A DNA stretch of 64,000 nt from CBDFMG01 sp965221205 [NCBI: bacterium] (GCA_965221205.1 OZ244870.1:1240001-1304000), one strand, 5' to 3'; shown: positions 9,157-18,561, numbered from the stretch's first letter. The notes: a model not told the origin generated them from the letters alone. Program-made: numbers and translations.

Positions 9157-11262
9157 ATGAAAGATCTTGAACAAAAACTTCGCAGCTTTTTTCAGAAGCA
9201 TGCTACTACTTCATATCGTCTCCCGGACATTATGTCGGCTCTCCGAATAAATGAAAAGAATAAACAAACAGTTAAAAGAGAATTACACCATCTTGTCAAC
9301 AACAAAGAAATCAGAAAGGATAAAGGGAAACGGTACTTATCGGTTGTCCGGTCTCACATCCGGACAAGCACATTCGAGTCGGGAAAATTCGGTTCCGGAT
9401 TCGTCAGGGTCGACCATGAAGACCTCTATATACCTCCTGGATATTCCGGCACTGCCCTACCGGGTGATTTAGTCAAAGCCGAAATTTCGGCACGATTAAC
9501 CAGTAAAAGTCCGGAAGTACGTATTTTGCAGGTACTGAAACGTGTACGACATGAATTTGTCGGAGAATTTCAAAAAACTCCCGGCGGTGATTTTGTTGTT
9601 CCCGATTCCGAATTTCTCAAACGGCAGATTTTTATTCCGCCTCGTAAAACAAAAAGAGCCCGTGAAGGGCACCGGGTGCTTGTCAAAATATCAGCATGGA
9701 ACAATGAATATGAAAATCCTGTTGGTGAAATTTCCGAGATAATCGGTTTTCCGGGTGAAACGGGTGTTGATGTTCTTTCCATTGCAGTCACCGCAGGTAT
9801 TTCGATCAAATTTCCTCCAAAGGTACTCAGGGAAGCAAAAGACTTGAAGCGGCTTGAAGGCAAAGCCTTGGAACATGACAGGAAAGACTTTCGGAACGAG
9901 GAGATTTTCACCATCGATCCGGTAAGTGCAAAAGATTTTGATGATGCCGTATCGCTCACCATTCTGTCCGGTGGTAACTACCGTCTTGGTGTCTATATTG
10001 CCGATGTCTCGGTTTATGTTCATGAAGGGTCTGCACTGGACCGTGAGGCTGCCAAACGGAGCTTGAGTGTCTATTTGATCAACAAAGTTATTCCAATGCT
10101 TCCTGAAAAGCTGTCAGAGGACTTTTGCAGTCTCAGACAGGATGAGGACCGTCCGGTATTCTGCATCAGAATGACCTGTACCCCTGACGGTGATGTCATC
10201 GACTATGAAATTTGTGAGGGTATTATCCGGAGCGCAGCCAGGCTCACGTATGAAGAGGCACAAAATATTATAGACGGCAAACTCAAAAGCCCTCTGAGCG
10301 CAACACTCAAGACGATGAATTTATTTGCTAAAACACTCCGTGAAAAACGGTTCAAAAGAGGAGGACTCGATTTTTATACCCCGGAAGTTGATTTTAAACT
10401 CAATGAAAACGGGATACCGAACGCAATTGATGTAAAGCAGATTCACGATTCAAACAATTTGATAGAAGAATTCATGCTGCTTGCAAACAAAATCACAGCG
10501 CAGCACAAAGTAAAACTTGAACAACCTTATCGGATGAGTCTTCCCTATGTTTACAGAGTGCATGAAACACCCGATCAGGACAACATTCGGGAGTTTCATA
10601 CACTTGTCAGGTCACTCGGATGTACAAAAATCAAAGGAACACCGGGTTCGTCGTTCTGGTTTCAGTCTATTCTGAATTATTTCAGCGATAAGCCTGAAAA
10701 AATATTTATTGAAGAAATAGCGCTCCGCAGCATGATGAAAGCGCAGTACCGGACACACAATATGGGGCATTTTGGACTCGGATTTCAGGCATATACTCAC
10801 TTTACGTCTCCAATCAGGCGATATCCCGATCTGATTCTCCACAGACTGATTAAACACTACACAAACAAGCTGTGGACAGAAGATATCACGCAGTTTAAAC
10901 GGAAACTTTCGCATATGTGCAGCCACACAACCGAGATGGAAATTCGCGCAGTCAAAGCAGAGCGGGAAGTGGTGAAACTGAAGAAGCTCGAATTTATGCA
11001 GGATAAGCGGGGGGATGTATACCACGGTGTTATTAGTGGTGTTACTGCGTTCGGTCTCTTTGTTGAGCTTGAAGAAATTCTCGTCGAGGGCCTTGTCCAT
11101 GTCAGGGATATTGGTGACGATTTCTACCGGTATGAAGAAGACAATTACCGCCTTGTAGGTGAACACAAAGGGATTGTGTACAAGCTTGGTGACAAGGTAA
11201 CCATTCAGATTATTAAAGTAAATATCGATCTTCGCCACCTCGATTTTGTTATTATCGAATAA
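9157..11262 (+). CDS. rnr: Ribonuclease R
   Basis: Processive 3'-5' exoribonuclease of the RNB family, able to degrade structured RNA. Parts in order: an N-terminal winged-helix-like region (about 1-65), cold-shock-type RNA-binding domains (about 70-220), the RNB catalytic domain with the metal-binding SAKDFDDAVSL motif (about 258-268), and a C-terminal S1 domain from about residue 625 (GDVYHGVISGVTAFGLFVEL). Length of 701 residues is normal for RNase R and too long for RNase II. ATG start. A weak hairpin with a short T-run follows. Confidence 0.95.
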   Translation: MKDLEQKLRSFFQKHATTSYRLPDIMSALRINEKNKQTVKRELHHLVNNKEIRKDKGKRYLSVVRSHIRTSTFESGKFGSGFVRVDHEDLYIPPGYSGTALPGDLVKAEISARLTSKSPEVRILQVLKRVRHEFVGEFQKTPGGDFVVPDSEFLKRQIFIPPRKTKRAREGHRVLVKISAWNNEYENPVGEISEIIGFPGETGVDVLSIAVTAGISIKFPPKVLREAKDLKRLEGKALEHDRKDFRNEEIFTIDPVSAKDFDDAVSLTILSGGNYRLGVYIADVSVYVHEGSALDREAAKRSLSVYLINKVIPMLPEKLSEDFCSLRQDEDRPVFCIRMTCTPDGDVIDYEICEGIIRSAARLTYEEAQNIIDGKLKSPLSATLKTMNLFAKTLREKRFKRGGLDFYTPEVDFKLNENGIPNAIDVKQIHDSNNLIEEFMLLANKITAQHKVKLEQPYRMSLPYVYRVHETPDQDNIREFHTLVRSLGCTKIKGTPGSSFWFQSILNYFSDKPEKIFIEEIALRSMMKAQYRTHNMGHFGLGFQAYTHFTSPIRRYPDLILHRLIKHYTNKLWTEDITQFKRKLSHMCSHTTEMEIRAVKAEREVVKLKKLEFMQDKRGDVYHGVISGVTAFGLFVELEEILVEGLVHVRDIGDDFYRYEEDNYRLVGEHKGIVYKLGDKVTIQIIKVNIDLRHLDFVIIE

Positions 11263-11300
11263 TAACAGTAGCAAAGAAATTTGCTGACAGTTTCGATTGT

Positions 11301-11323
11301 CAACCGGCTTTTCCAGTTGTTTT
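11301..11323 (+). terminator. Possible weak terminator after rnr
   Basis: Hairpin CAACcGG-CTTTT-CCaGTTG with one mismatch, followed by TTTT. It lies 38 bases after the rnr stop. The short stem and short T-run make it a weak call. Confidence 0.35.
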
Positions 11324-11492
11324 AGAGAAACAATTCATGTAACTTTGCGAGAAATAATCAGCATTGGTTGTGGGGTAAATGTGGAGCAATTGGGAAATAA
11401 AAAATTATAAAATGAGCTGAGATAATTTTGGGTTATTACTGTTTTTGTATGATTGTCATTGCTGATACTCTAATCTACAATATTGAGTTTTC

Positions 11493-11549
11493 CGTCATTT
11501 CGACCAGAACTCTGATAATTAAAATTGGAGTGAAGCCGAGAAACCTCAA
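11493..11549. repeat. Degenerate intergenic repeat of the GTCATTTCGACC type
   Basis: The pieces CGTCATTTCGACCAGA and GGAGTGAAGCCGAGAAACC resemble halves of a short palindromic intergenic repeat that is common in many bacterial genomes, including FCB members. Only this copy is seen here, and it is worn. The remaining bases between rnr and the radical SAM gene (11263-11575) show no gene. Confidence 0.4.
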
Positions 11550-11575
11550 CCGTAATTAGTAAATTAAAAAATTCA

Positions 11576-12586
11576 ATGTATATATTCGACTTCAGACAAA
11601 TAAAGGTATTCAACTTCAAGCGACTCTGGAATAGCATCAAGCTGCTGACATCGTTCTATGTGTCGAAGTATACAAAGAAATTATGGATAGCAGGTTATCC
11701 GCCTGTTCTGTCGATCGAACCAACGAGCATCTGCAATCTGAAATGCCCCCAGTGTCCGACCGGTATGGGGATTCTCAAACGGCCTGCCGGATATCTCGAT
11801 ATGGATCTCTATCGTTCAATCATCGATGATTTAGGTAGCACCGCAACGACAGTCCAGCTCTTTTTTCAGGGTGAACCTTTCTTGCACAAGCAGCTTCCCG
11901 AAATGATTAGCTATGCAAAGTCGAAAAAACTGTACACTGTGACGAGCACCAACGGCCATTTCCTTGACCAGGCCACCGTTGATGCTGTTGTACAAGCTGA
12001 ACTCGATACCCTTGTGATCGGACTTGACGGCATATCGCCCGAAGTCTATAAATTTTACCGGCGTAACGGCAATTTCGATACGGCAGTCAAAGGGATCGAA
12101 CGGCTCATTGCAGAGAGAAATAATGCCGGTAAGAAACACCCGAAAATATGCTTGCAGTTTATTGTATTCAAGAGTAACGAGGATCAAATTGAAGATGTTA
12201 AGCGGTTCGGAAAAGAACTCGGTGTTGATAAGGTGGTGATCAAAACGGGTCAGATTTATGCCGATACCGATGTTAATGAATACCTGCCTTCAAATCCCCG
12301 CTATACACGGTATGTCAATGATAACGGAACCATCCGGTTGAAAAATTCCGTACCCAATTTTTGCAAGCGGATCTGGACAAATGCGGTGTTTACGTGGGAC
12401 GGCACCCTGGCGTCGTGCTGCTTCGACAAGGATGCTGAATATGCGTTCGGGACATGGAACGGAAAATCATTTAATGACATGTGGCGAAGCAAGCAGAGCA
12501 GGGATTTTCGCAAACAAGTCCTGAAAAACCGGAGCGCGATTCCGATGTGTAGTAATTGCACTGAAGGGATAAAAGAGTGGTTGTAG
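11576..12586 (+). CDS. Radical SAM/SPASM domain protein
   Basis: A radical S-adenosylmethionine enzyme. The cluster-binding CxxxCxxC motif appears as CNLKCPQC (cysteines near 53, 57 and 60). The TIM-barrel core follows, including FFQGEPFLH and TSTNG. The C-terminal SPASM-like region has cysteines that could hold a further iron-sulfur cluster (FCKRIWTNAVFTWDG, LASCCFDKD, PMCSNC). Length is 336 residues. SPASM proteins modify peptides or other substrates; the substrate here cannot be read. The neighbours, two glycosyltransferases and a PHP-type hydrolase, suggest a role in envelope or surface polymer synthesis (inference). ATG start; the preceding gap of 313 bases carries no gene. Confidence 0.85.
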   Translation: MYIFDFRQIKVFNFKRLWNSIKLLTSFYVSKYTKKLWIAGYPPVLSIEPTSICNLKCPQCPTGMGILKRPAGYLDMDLYRSIIDDLGSTATTVQLFFQGEPFLHKQLPEMISYAKSKKLYTVTSTNGHFLDQATVDAVVQAELDTLVIGLDGISPEVYKFYRRNGNFDTAVKGIERLIAERNNAGKKHPKICLQFIVFKSNEDQIEDVKRFGKELGVDKVVIKTGQIYADTDVNEYLPSNPRYTRYVNDNGTIRLKNSVPNFCKRIWTNAVFTWDGTLASCCFDKDAEYAFGTWNGKSFNDMWRSKQSRDFRKQVLKNRSAIPMCSNCTEGIKEWL

Positions 12587-12684
12587 TGTAGTCGTTACAA
12601 GCAGAACAATTCCATTCGACTTACTTCCAGAAAGACATACAAGATCATTCAAATAACGAACCTAACCTGAGAAACTGATCAACG

Positions 12685-13803
12685 ATGATACCGTTTGATA
12701 TTTTTCTTATTATCGCCACAATTTTGTATTGCGGGATTGGAGTTGCTCTGAACATTGCTCTGTCGAAAAATCCGAATATCAGAGTAAACTACGAACCAAA
12801 TGTGACGGTTATTGTTCCGGCGCGGAACGAAGAAACCAACATCGAACGGTGTTTTCGGTCTCTTACAGCCCAAAATTATCCTGCAGAAAAACTACAGATC
12901 ATCGTCGTCGATGACAACTCCGAAGACAAAACTGCACCGATTGTTCAATCGTTGAGCAGAGATTTCCACAACTGTACACTTCTCTCACTATCTGATGATT
13001 CACAGCTCGGATTTGGAAAAATTGCAGCGCTTGCACATGGCTTTCAACACGCAACAGGGGAAATCGTTTTTCAGACAGATGCCGATTGTGTCGTGTCGGA
13101 AAAATGGATAAAAAGTGTACTTTCTATCTTTCACAACGATGTCGGAATTGTCGGAGGGATGACACTGTTAGAACCATTTTCAGAAAAAAGTTCTTGTTTT
13201 ACCAGAATTCAGATATTAGATTGGATGTACTTGCTTGGAATTGGTGCGGGCGCTAACGCCTTGGGTATTCCGCTGAGTTGCTTTGGCAACAACCTGGCAC
13301 TGCGGCGTAAGGCCTATGATGCTACCGGCGGATATGAAGCCATTCCTTTTACCTTCACCGAAGATTTTGCTATTTTCCGTGCAGTTGCCCGTGCCGGTTG
13401 GAAAACCGAATTTACCCTTACTGAATCTTCACTTGTTTACAGCAGGCCTCCACACACATTTAGAGCATTCATCAATCAGCGGCTCAGATGGGCCGCAGGC
13501 GGAATTAAACTTGCAGGCAAGGGAGTTGTTCTGCTCATGGTCGCATTTATTTTCCATTGTGCAGTGATAGGTGCCGCCGGTCTGAAGAGTAATAGTGTGA
13601 TTCTGTTTTCTTCAATTGTTGCCGCTCTTTGCGTAGATTTCTTGTTTTTAAGGACACTTGCACAACGTGTCCGGAAATTGTCTGTGCTGCGGATTTTCCC
13701 GCTCTTTGAATTGTACTACTTTCTGTATACAACATTTTTCGGAATTACTTTACCTTTTGCATTAAAATTAAAGTGGAAAAACAGATCGTATAAAAGTATC
13801 TGA
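12685..13803 (+). CDS. Membrane-associated family 2 glycosyltransferase
   Basis: GT2 family. An N-terminal membrane helix (IFLIIATILYCGIGVALNIA) is followed by the GT-A catalytic domain (VTVIVPARNEETNIERCF). The domain has a metal-binding DADC around residue 131, an FTEDF block, and the processive-type QRLRWAAGG motif around 265-273. Two further membrane helices lie at the C-terminus. This layout resembles enzymes that use nucleotide sugars at the inner face of the inner membrane. The acceptor is unknown. It lies 58 bases before the PHP-type gene and resembles the second GT2 at 15433, suggesting one functional unit. Confidence 0.88.
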   Translation: MIPFDIFLIIATILYCGIGVALNIALSKNPNIRVNYEPNVTVIVPARNEETNIERCFRSLTAQNYPAEKLQIIVVDDNSEDKTAPIVQSLSRDFHNCTLLSLSDDSQLGFGKIAALAHGFQHATGEIVFQTDADCVVSEKWIKSVLSIFHNDVGIVGGMTLLEPFSEKSSCFTRIQILDWMYLLGIGAGANALGIPLSCFGNNLALRRKAYDATGGYEAIPFTFTEDFAIFRAVARAGWKTEFTLTESSLVYSRPPHTFRAFINQRLRWAAGGIKLAGKGVVLLMVAFIFHCAVIGAAGLKSNSVILFSSIVAALCVDFLFLRTLAQRVRKLSVLRIFPLFELYYFLYTTFFGITLPFALKLKWKNRSYKSI

Positions 13804-13860
13804 CAGAATAAGTATCCGATTTAATTGTTTCAGATCTGAATTTGTATAACAGAATAGACA

Positions 13861-15417
13861 ATGGTATCACTACTCAAAAATATTGCTGTTAATATCATGA
13901 ACGCCGGATTTGAAGTCGTCGTCGATGCTCCATACCGGATAGAACCGGGCATGTCTATTCCACTTATATGCCTGGTGAAAGAGAAGAGAAACAAATCATT
14001 CACGATTGAGTCGATCAAAGTCAATATAATGCAGAAGGGGCAAACCATCCGTGTCACATCGGTGCTTCGATCACCGGTCGATGTCCACGATTCAAAATGG
14101 CATAAAGTGATTCGTGTGCCGCTCCACGACTCAATGCAGGGAAAGTTTGAATTAGATACGATTGTCACCATCAGCAGAGACGGGAAAAATAAAAAAATCC
14201 GCTCACATCCGTATAGCGGAACAAGCAGTGAAACACTAAAAATATTCCGTGCGGTTGATTCGCTGCCGAAATTTGCAGATTACTATTTTGGGGATATGCA
14301 TTATCACTGTCTAAGTGAAAGCAAATCTGAAAGTATCAGTGCTCCGCTGATGTTTTCAACTCAGGTTGCCAAAGCCTTCGGACTTCAATTCTTTGCTGTT
14401 ACCGATCATTCACATGTTCTGGAAGATAGGGGCGGTTCGTCTCGCAGCGACAGTTCGGGTAAATGGGACAAATTTCAAGAAAAAGTAAATTCTATTAATA
14501 GCAAGAATGAGGATGTGGTGATTCTACCCGGTGAAGAAATAAAATGCAAAAATCACAGCGGTAGAGATGTTGACCTCATAATTGTAAATTATTCTGAGTT
14601 CATTCGGGGATCACAGGGAACTACAGCTCCTGTAAAGTCCCATGAATCAAACTTAAAAGAGCTGCTGTCGCGCGTTGGATCCGCAGCGGTTACGTTTGCA
14701 GTCCATCCGATGAAGCAGACTTCCTTCTACGAAAAACTCTTTTACCGGAGAGGGCGGTGGGGTAAACTTGATCTGACTCTGGCAGGATTGACGGGGATGC
14801 AGGTCTATGATGGCATGAACGAATATTTTCTCGGCCGGGGACTCAAACACTGGGTCGAACTGCTGCTCAAGGGAGAGAGAAAATTTATTGTAGCGGGCAG
14901 TGATTCTTATGCCGATTTCGGAGAACAGATCAAACCGCAGTCACCGTTCAGAAAATCGAATGCAAAATCCCTTCAGGAATTCGGCAGGGCACGAACGGGA
15001 CTTTTCTGTACGCCGCCGATTACAAAGGAAAAAATCGTACAAAGTCTGAAAGAGGGAAAATCGGTCATTTCCACCGGTCCATTAATGGATTTTAGCGTTC
15101 ATAACCACATTGGAGAACGGGTGCTGGTCGGTGGTAATATAGAGGGGCGAACCTTTACCGTCAAATTCAGAGGAGTTTCCTCCGCTGAATACGGTCCGAT
15201 TACCGATATAAAACTTTATCTCGGTGAAATCCGGCGTGAATGTGAGGAACAAGTTTTTTCTGTTAAGCTGACGAAAAACCGGTATAACTATCAGGGTGAG
15301 TTTCACATAGAAGCCAGGGGAAAAATCAATTATATCCGTGGTGAACTGATTTCCGGCGATGCCGGACGTTCGCTCTTCTGCGTTACAAATCCCATCTGGA
15401 TTAAATCACTAACATGA
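13861..15417 (+). CDS. PHP-domain metallohydrolase, CehA/McbA-like
   Basis: 518 residues. The first 130 or so form a beta-rich domain with no signal peptide. The PHP-type metal site begins at YYFGDMHYH (around residue 142), continues with FFAVTDHSH (about 177-185) and GEEI (about 223), and includes the later histidine in FAVHPMKQ (about 281). The last part is again beta-rich. Family knowledge: PHP proteins are trinuclear-metal phosphoesterases or hydrolases, and CehA/McbA relatives often sit in envelope loci. The substrate cannot be read. It stands between two GT2 genes with short gaps (58 and 15 bases), so co-transcription is likely. Confidence 0.75.
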   Translation: MVSLLKNIAVNIMNAGFEVVVDAPYRIEPGMSIPLICLVKEKRNKSFTIESIKVNIMQKGQTIRVTSVLRSPVDVHDSKWHKVIRVPLHDSMQGKFELDTIVTISRDGKNKKIRSHPYSGTSSETLKIFRAVDSLPKFADYYFGDMHYHCLSESKSESISAPLMFSTQVAKAFGLQFFAVTDHSHVLEDRGGSSRSDSSGKWDKFQEKVNSINSKNEDVVILPGEEIKCKNHSGRDVDLIIVNYSEFIRGSQGTTAPVKSHESNLKELLSRVGSAAVTFAVHPMKQTSFYEKLFYRRGRWGKLDLTLAGLTGMQVYDGMNEYFLGRGLKHWVELLLKGERKFIVAGSDSYADFGEQIKPQSPFRKSNAKSLQEFGRARTGLFCTPPITKEKIVQSLKEGKSVISTGPLMDFSVHNHIGERVLVGGNIEGRTFTVKFRGVSSAEYGPITDIKLYLGEIRRECEEQVFSVKLTKNRYNYQGEFHIEARGKINYIRGELISGDAGRSLFCVTNPIWIKSLT

Positions 15418-15432
15418 TGAGCCGTCTTCCCC

Positions 15433-16605
15433 ATGCACCTCTTCTTTGTTTGTTCAATACTTACTATCATCATATTATATAGTTTATTTGTCATCTCCTT
15501 GATGATCGGATTGCGCCGCCTCTCATCCGGCACTAACACTACACAGTATTCTGTTTCAATCGTTGTTGCTGCACGGAATGAAGAACAATCACTGCCTGCT
15601 TGTATCGAGGCGCTATTGGCACAGGACTACCCGTCTGAAAAGCTGGAAATTATAATTGTTAATGACCGATCTGAAGACAAAACAGGAAAAATTTTAGAGC
15701 GATACGCAGAAAAAAACCCCAATCTCAAATATCTCACCATTCAGTCAGTTCCTGAGTACTACGCACCAAAAAAGTACGCTCTCTCAAAAGGGGTTGAAGC
15801 AACATCGGGAGAAATAATCTGTACAACAGATGCAGATTGCGTGCCTCCTGCCACGTGGGTCTCTGAACTTATATCTCACTTTACCAGTCACACCGGGTTT
15901 GTCGCAGGTTTCTCGCCAGTGTACCCCACACAAAGTAATGAACAAATTGATGATCAGAACAATATACAATTCAGACTTTTCAAACGGTGGTACATAAAAT
16001 TGGTCGCCGATTTCATGAATATGGACTCGATTGGACTTGCGGTAGCGTCTGCCGGGGGGATTGCTCTTGACATGCCGTGGACCTGTGCGGGCCGGAACCT
16101 CGCCTACAGAAAAGAAGCTTTCCAAGAGGTTGGAGGTTTTGATAATGTGAAACATATTCTCTCAGGTGACGATGATCTTCTGATGTTTCTCATTCATTAC
16201 AAATCAAAATGGAAACTCCGCTATGCGGCGAATAAACGTGCCGCCGTTCCCACGTTCGACGATACAAAACCCCGGAAAATAGCACAGCAGCGAGTACGCC
16301 ACGCGTCGAAATTTTTTGATCACCCGCTCCGCGTCAAAACCACATCCGTGGTAGTTTTTTTATTTTATTGTCTGTTTATGTTTTCACCTTTGCTGATCTT
16401 CATATCATGGCAGGGGACACTCTTATTCGGACTGATTGCAGGTGTAAAATTGTTGTTAGAATATTTTTCAGTTCGAAAAGGTGCTCGACTCTTCCAAATG
16501 CATTTTTCATATTCTGCATTTTTGAAAGCCTACCTCATCCATCCGCCTGTCACCGTCCTTGCTTCACTTTTCGGCTCTACCGGTACATTTTCCTGGAAAA
16601 GTTGA
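15433..16605 (+). CDS. Membrane-associated family 2 glycosyltransferase, second copy
   Basis: GT2 enzyme of 390 residues with the same plan as the one at 12685: an N-terminal helix (FVCSILTIIILYSLFVISLM), a GT-A domain with SIVVAARNEEQSLPACIEAL and TTDADC (around 131-136), GDDD around residue 240, and C-terminal membrane helices. Instead of QRLRW it has QRVRHASKF, so the acceptor preference may differ. The two enzymes are clearly related and flank the PHP gene. ATG start 15 bases after the preceding stop. Confidence 0.87.
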   Translation: MHLFFVCSILTIIILYSLFVISLMIGLRRLSSGTNTTQYSVSIVVAARNEEQSLPACIEALLAQDYPSEKLEIIIVNDRSEDKTGKILERYAEKNPNLKYLTIQSVPEYYAPKKYALSKGVEATSGEIICTTDADCVPPATWVSELISHFTSHTGFVAGFSPVYPTQSNEQIDDQNNIQFRLFKRWYIKLVADFMNMDSIGLAVASAGGIALDMPWTCAGRNLAYRKEAFQEVGGFDNVKHILSGDDDLLMFLIHYKSKWKLRYAANKRAAVPTFDDTKPRKIAQQRVRHASKFFDHPLRVKTTSVVVFLFYCLFMFSPLLIFISWQGTLLFGLIAGVKLLLEYFSVRKGARLFQMHFSYSAFLKAYLIHPPVTVLASLFGSTGTFSWKS

Positions 16606-16642
16606 GATTGAATTTTCTTAAAGTGTTTCTTTGAAATTGTTT

Positions 16643-18046
16643 CTACAACTTAAATCGTATTGGAAGAGACGTCCAGAATTTTACCGGATCACTATCCTGT
16701 GTTGCTGGTGAAAACGAGACACTTTTTATTGCTTCTATAGCGGCATTGTCCAGTTCAGAATAACCCGATGATTGTGCAATTTTTGTTTCAAGAACACTCC
16801 CGTCTTCACCGACTAATGTTCGAACTAGTACTAATCCTTCTTTACCTTCTTCCTTAGCTTTCTGCGGGTACACTATTCTATCGGCAATTGCCGATAAAAT
16901 TGTATTGGATCCTCTTGTATTGGATCCTTCAATTATCCGTAGTTGATTCTCGATTGGAAGAAGTTCAAGTTCCGGTATCGTTTCAGTAACAATCAGAGAC
17001 TGCTCGGAAGTTGATTCATTATCGGAAAGCTGTTGTGATGAAGAAAGCATGGTTTCCTGTTCACGCTCACAGGCAAAGTAAATACACAAACCTGTCACGA
17101 AAGCTACTGTAATTTTTGTATAATACGTCATAGCAATACTCTCCTTCCCTACACACTTCATTATAGTATGGATTCTTTTAGTGAGTGAATGTTTTCTTTC
17201 AAAAAAACCAATGCCCGCAAATCCTAGATGAGATTCCCTGGTGATGTCTTCACTAACCTGAAGGATGCAGTCGGCATACTCTTTTCTGCTCAATTGTAAT
17301 CCTGTTTGAGCGAGACTATCGCATATATCTTCCCGATATTGTCGAATTTTCCTATTCATAATCCAGACAAGCGGATGAAAGAAAAAGATAATCTGAATGA
17401 TGATCTGTACAAAGTTGACTATTAAATCAGAGCGCTTGATGTGGATGAGTTCATGCATGAGAATCGGCTCAACTTTTTTTACCGGCCATGTATCCGCTAT
17501 CTGTCTGGGAAGATACACTGTGGGATGAAGCAGCCCTGCTGCTGCCGGGCTTTGAGCATTTCTCATATCAAGATATTTGAGTTCTGTTGAATTCGAAAGT
17601 CCAAGTTCATTTTTTAGCTGTTCAAAACGTTTTGTCAGCACACTCCGTTTAACAGGAGGAGAGGACGAAAGAGCAAAATAGGTCAATAGCAGTTTTCCTA
17701 AATAGGCCGCACACAATAATCCTACCACACTGAGCCATAGTAATGTAATATATTCATTCAGCGAGAAGGAAAAAGCAATTGAACTTTGTGAAGTGGAATC
17801 AATAACCGGGAGTTCAATCAGTGAATAGTCTATAAATACTGAATTCTCATTTGAGGAGACAGAAATGGTAAATGGGATACAGAGCCGGAACAGACCAATG
17901 CACCATAACCAGTAATGAAAGAGCGGAGAGGAACGTCTGCTGAATTGTGAAATAATGAGGATTACAAAAAAGAGTATTGATATCTGAATACTGATTTCCC
18001 AGAAAAAAGGAGTCAATATGCCGGACAAATCTTTAAGAAGTATCAT
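16643..18046 (-). CDS. BlaR1-like M56 membrane metalloprotease with C-terminal TonB-type domain
   Basis: 467 residues. The N-terminal half has several membrane helices, and the zinc site HELIH (around residue 197) lies in ILMHELIHIKRSD, as in M56/BlaR1 sensors. After a helix near residue 310 (KITVAFVTGLCIYFACERE) comes a low-complexity stretch, then a C-terminal TonB-like domain (LVLVRTLVGEDGSVLE, AIEAIKSVSFSPA). In place of the penicillin-binding sensor there is thus a TonB fold, common in Bacteroidota-type M56 proteins. ATG at 18046 is chosen because AAAGGAG lies eight bases upstream; a longer frame exists but lacks this. It overlaps the repressor gene by 14 bases. Predicted role: cleave the BlaI-type repressor on a periplasmic signal. 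Confidence 0.85.
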   Translation of the reverse strand: MILLKDLSGILTPFFWEISIQISILFFVILIISQFSRRSSPLFHYWLWCIGLFRLCIPFTISVSSNENSVFIDYSLIELPVIDSTSQSSIAFSFSLNEYITLLWLSVVGLLCAAYLGKLLLTYFALSSSPPVKRSVLTKRFEQLKNELGLSNSTELKYLDMRNAQSPAAAGLLHPTVYLPRQIADTWPVKKVEPILMHELIHIKRSDLIVNFVQIIIQIIFFFHPLVWIMNRKIRQYREDICDSLAQTGLQLSRKEYADCILQVSEDITRESHLGFAGIGFFERKHSLTKRIHTIMKCVGKESIAMTYYTKITVAFVTGLCIYFACEREQETMLSSSQQLSDNESTSEQSLIVTETIPELELLPIENQLRIIEGSNTRGSNTILSAIADRIVYPQKAKEEGKEGLVLVRTLVGEDGSVLETKIAQSSGYSELDNAAIEAIKSVSFSPATQDSDPVKFWTSLPIRFKL

Positions 18047-18431
18047 GAGAATTCTCCTTTTCTTTGTCGCGGATAATCTGCTTGATTTCTTCAATTTCTT
18101 CACTGCTGAGCTTTTTATTCTTTACAAAATTGACAAAAAGCGGCCCCACTGATTCGTCCAAGATAGTTGTAATAAATGTGCTGATTTCGTGTGACAGGGC
18201 TTTTGTCTGTGACAGGGCTGGTTTATATATCCAGATTGGACCGTATTTTTCTTTGGTTAGAAAACCCTTTTTAACAATTCTCTCAAGCAATGTGGAAATT
18301 GTCTGGTATGACCGTTTTTTATCATGAAGTGATTCATTATAAATCTCACGTGCGGAGGCTTTCCCTTTTTTCCAGCAAATTTTCATGAGTGACCATTCTG
18401 CTTTTGATAAATCTTTTTTCAAATCAGACAT
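18033..18431 (-). CDS. BlaI/MecI-family transcriptional repressor
   Basis: A 132-residue winged-helix protein with the typical N-terminus (LSKAEWSLMKICWKKG), recognition region (SYQTISTLLERIVKKGFL) and acidic/helical dimer tail. BlaI proteins bind TACA..TGTA dyads as dimers and are cut by the partner M56 protease. Two such dyads overlap its own promoter, so autorepression of the pair is strongly indicated. No beta-lactamase gene is nearby, so the regulated function need not be drug resistance. ATG start with GGAAAA upstream. Confidence 0.92.
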   Translation of the reverse strand: MSDLKKDLSKAEWSLMKICWKKGKASAREIYNESLHDKKRSYQTISTLLERIVKKGFLTKEKYGPIWIYKPALSQTKALSHEISTFITTILDESVGPLFVNFVKNKKLSSEEIEEIKQIIRDKEKENSHDTS

Positions 18432-18466
18432 AGTGTTTTCCAGTTATAAAATTATCACAATAATAT

Positions 18467-18476
18467 TACATTTGTA
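18467..18476 (-). promoter_or_regulatory. BlaI-type operator 1
   Basis: TACATTTGTA (plus strand), a near-perfect TACA-N2-TGTA dyad just downstream of the -10 box of the repressor promoter. Confidence 0.75.
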
Positions 18477-18478
18477 GC

Positions 18479-18507
18479 ATTATAACTACAATTGTAATAA
18501 TAGTCAA
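18479..18507 (-). promoter_or_regulatory. Strong sigma-70 promoter of the BlaI/M56 pair
   Basis: On the minus strand TTGACT (18507-18502) and TATAAT (18484-18479) are 17 bases apart. The transcript would begin about 40 bases before the repressor ATG. Both BlaI-type dyads overlap or abut it. Confidence 0.85.
18487..18496 (-). promoter_or_regulatory. BlaI-type operator 2
   Basis: TACAATTGTA, a perfect palindrome inside the spacer between -35 and -10. Its centre is 20 bases from operator 1, two helical turns, so two dimers could bind the same face of the DNA. Confidence 0.78.
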
Positions 18508-18561
18508 GAAAAAAATGGATTTTTTCAATAATAATTGAAATAGTACTGAACAAGAAAATCT

